DNA of 42,800 nucleotides from an uncultured Prevotella sp. (GTDB lineage: Bacteria > Bacteroidota > Bacteroidia > Bacteroidales > Bacteroidaceae): assembly GCA_900319715.1 (NCBI GenBank), contig ONPM01000007.1, positions 1 through 42,800 of the forward strand, in the 5' to 3' direction. Shown here in pieces: positions 42,701-42,800 of this stretch (within the stretch, counting starts at the first letter, position 1; every line of letters starts with the position of its first letter). The position numbers were made by a program, and so were the translations under genes. The notes beneath the pieces were generated by a model. The model was given only the letters and a program-made list of their open reading frames with translations. It did not search any database and was not told the DNA's origin.

Positions 42701-42800
42701 TCGACTTGAAACTCACCCGACAATTGACAGAAGTGTTGCTCCGCCCCATTGAAGGCACCCTGCTGATCAAGTCGCACCGCTATATGAAACTCGAGGCGGG
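39712..42800 (+). CDS. tssI: T6SS spike protein VgrG/TssI with coiled-coil insertion (3' end outside window)
   Basis: The frame stays open from ATG 39712 (MADIRTYEYKLYLGVN) to the window end, at least 1,029 residues. Residues 1-~560 form the gp27-like hub with a typical MADI start. The gp5 OB-fold begins at GRVRILYPWQTQSAM (from residue 572), is interrupted by a ~175-residue Lys/Glu-rich coiled-coil segment (~588-763), and resumes with ASPWVRVATPAATTGGGTYF and VERPYVVGSLFSKN. Beta-helix repeats follow (IKVSSPFGDINIDAF, ISINAPNGDIKIAG). VgrG sits at the tip of the Hcp tube and carries effectors. It is 18 nt after the fimbrillin-like gene and lacks its own promoter. Confidence 0.9.
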   Translation, partial: MADIRTYEYKLYLGVNIEDPKDDRDALIISKDASEVSITDHESESYNISLNGLKFNRKIYEPGLIEAEVSITIKSGSALPPIKEVSKLLLKRLVNLTYQSSDSQSETVIAENYYVYQLLPQFIRNAGKPSLFVKLVIYSLDKLMTLDKYSKAYVGKKLGEDILLPESRTFAFENRLLLRVVKQNLQHLAYTITSEDKKDVVESEMIQPYLIQYNESFYDFMVRTTNRCGELLYFEDGKLNLGVKEPENKHNLQTISDYQSITLANYASKPFNVEPYYRDSVKDTNENNNAMIDVLNFESVDKGNNGYPTDTLPSKFEHVYNAEEPTDEYIFPIESDKWSTLKYEMGFGIKSGDVPKNGVSAVLFSIISNELKNTQTSYAANILNLMSAITKQWTKSLLKSGMEISPVNKESNDKHINSQKINYSKEQISGTRFVGFGNVDSNNWINLKFYKDIRKAQIEQQKKIVCIDMGSAYMPLKIGEKIRVDGLSETYVIIQVQMRSETSWIHNYRQYGLNEDANDVSVGAQSQIIYAIPVVTKGHIEKVYPPISAHTYREAGPQTAYVIDNNDPKYQGRVRILYPWQTQSAMKLLTLNEAKIGQLGADAKVKELQKKRLELCRLKTILTDERDAINDYAKLPDDKAREEWIAQKEQELEQAKKTVKDLTLPKNAEKVLPKEKYEDLILRQPEKEAAEKKCEWLTALLTRIKEDKDSTPAQIVKKIDQEVEAKNQELASNSTALDAAKADLKIQIKVVGDKFKEVTEELIMKASPWVRVATPAATTGGGTYFKPQKGDEVLVNYDSNNVERPYVVGSLFSKNVPTPEQANNISNVSSGLLKKASTYIVSPNGHHIAFSDPGDGEKLIGGAAGGGITKILESYGYTFEGVKDMTGGIHIGDRYGLYELSLSSHDRKIKVSSPFGDINIDAFTGISINAPNGDIKIAGKNVEISAGNNLTIHSGKNIQPPFLTHPDKTGIVGNIAGMIVTDAASSAANFFMGGFGVDLKLTRQLTEVLLRPIEGTLLIKSHRYMKLEA

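Overview
The window looks like a chromosomal segment from a Bacteroidales bacterium, most likely Prevotella-like. Pointers are promoters of the TTTG-(19/20)-TAnnTTTG type, A-rich leaders with no Shine-Dalgarno motif, a TonB-dependent-receptor-like barrel, fimbrillin-like lipoproteins with acidic residues after the lipobox cysteine, BACON-type repeats, a VapE/BT4734-type protein and a Bacteroidetes-style type VI secretion system (T6SSiii: no TssJ, TssL or TssM).

Layout. (1) 1-6377 is an AT-richer operon for making and transferring an acyl-type substituent: FkbH-like HAD protein (5' end cut by the window), MaoC-like dehydratase, split transketolase, SDR reductase, acyl carrier protein and a membrane O-acyltransferase. 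(2) 6415-14276 is a mixed housekeeping/accessory stretch: an outer-membrane barrel, a small membrane-anchored protein, a 4'-phosphopantetheinyl transferase, RmuC, a helix-hairpin-helix protein and a VapE-type P-loop protein. (3) 14277-15210 is a repeat-rich intergenic region with a 22-bp tandem repeat array, a dispersed GCCTCCATA motif, a probable gene remnant and the main T6SS promoter. (4) 15211-36287 is one long co-directional T6SS operon: clpV, tssB, tssC, two hcp genes, an outer-membrane barrel, a PAAR-like tip, a PEGA protein, an E1-like enzyme, tssG, tssK, tssE, tssF, a ubiquitin-like protein, an E2-like enzyme, two secreted/membrane helical proteins, a polytopic protein carrying RING-H2-like and FHA domains, and a BACON-repeat lipoprotein. 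(5) 36404-37132 is a reversed second copy of the hcp pair, one intact and one with an internal deletion. (6) 37429-42800 holds two fimbrillin-like lipoproteins and a VgrG spike (cut by the window end) with a coiled-coil insertion.

The main discovery candidate is a complete-looking ubiquitin-like conjugation cassette inside the T6SS operon: E1 (23081-24202), a Ubl ending in an exposed glycine (28425-28742), an E2 with an HPN motif and active-site cysteine (28739-29314), and a membrane protein whose predicted cytoplasmic loop carries a C-x2-C...C-x-H-x2-H-x2-C...C-x2-H RING-H2-type pattern (31425-33869). The genes interleave with baseplate genes, several with 4-nt start/stop overlaps, so the conjugation machinery should be made together with the injection machine. 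No deconjugating protease is visible. A plausible reading, which is inference, is that a baseplate, spike, effector or membrane-complex protein is modified during assembly or firing. The two-ended hcp duplication, a ClpV whose first ATPase ring looks catalytically dead, and a hairpin just after the hcp genes are further unusual traits of the same locus.
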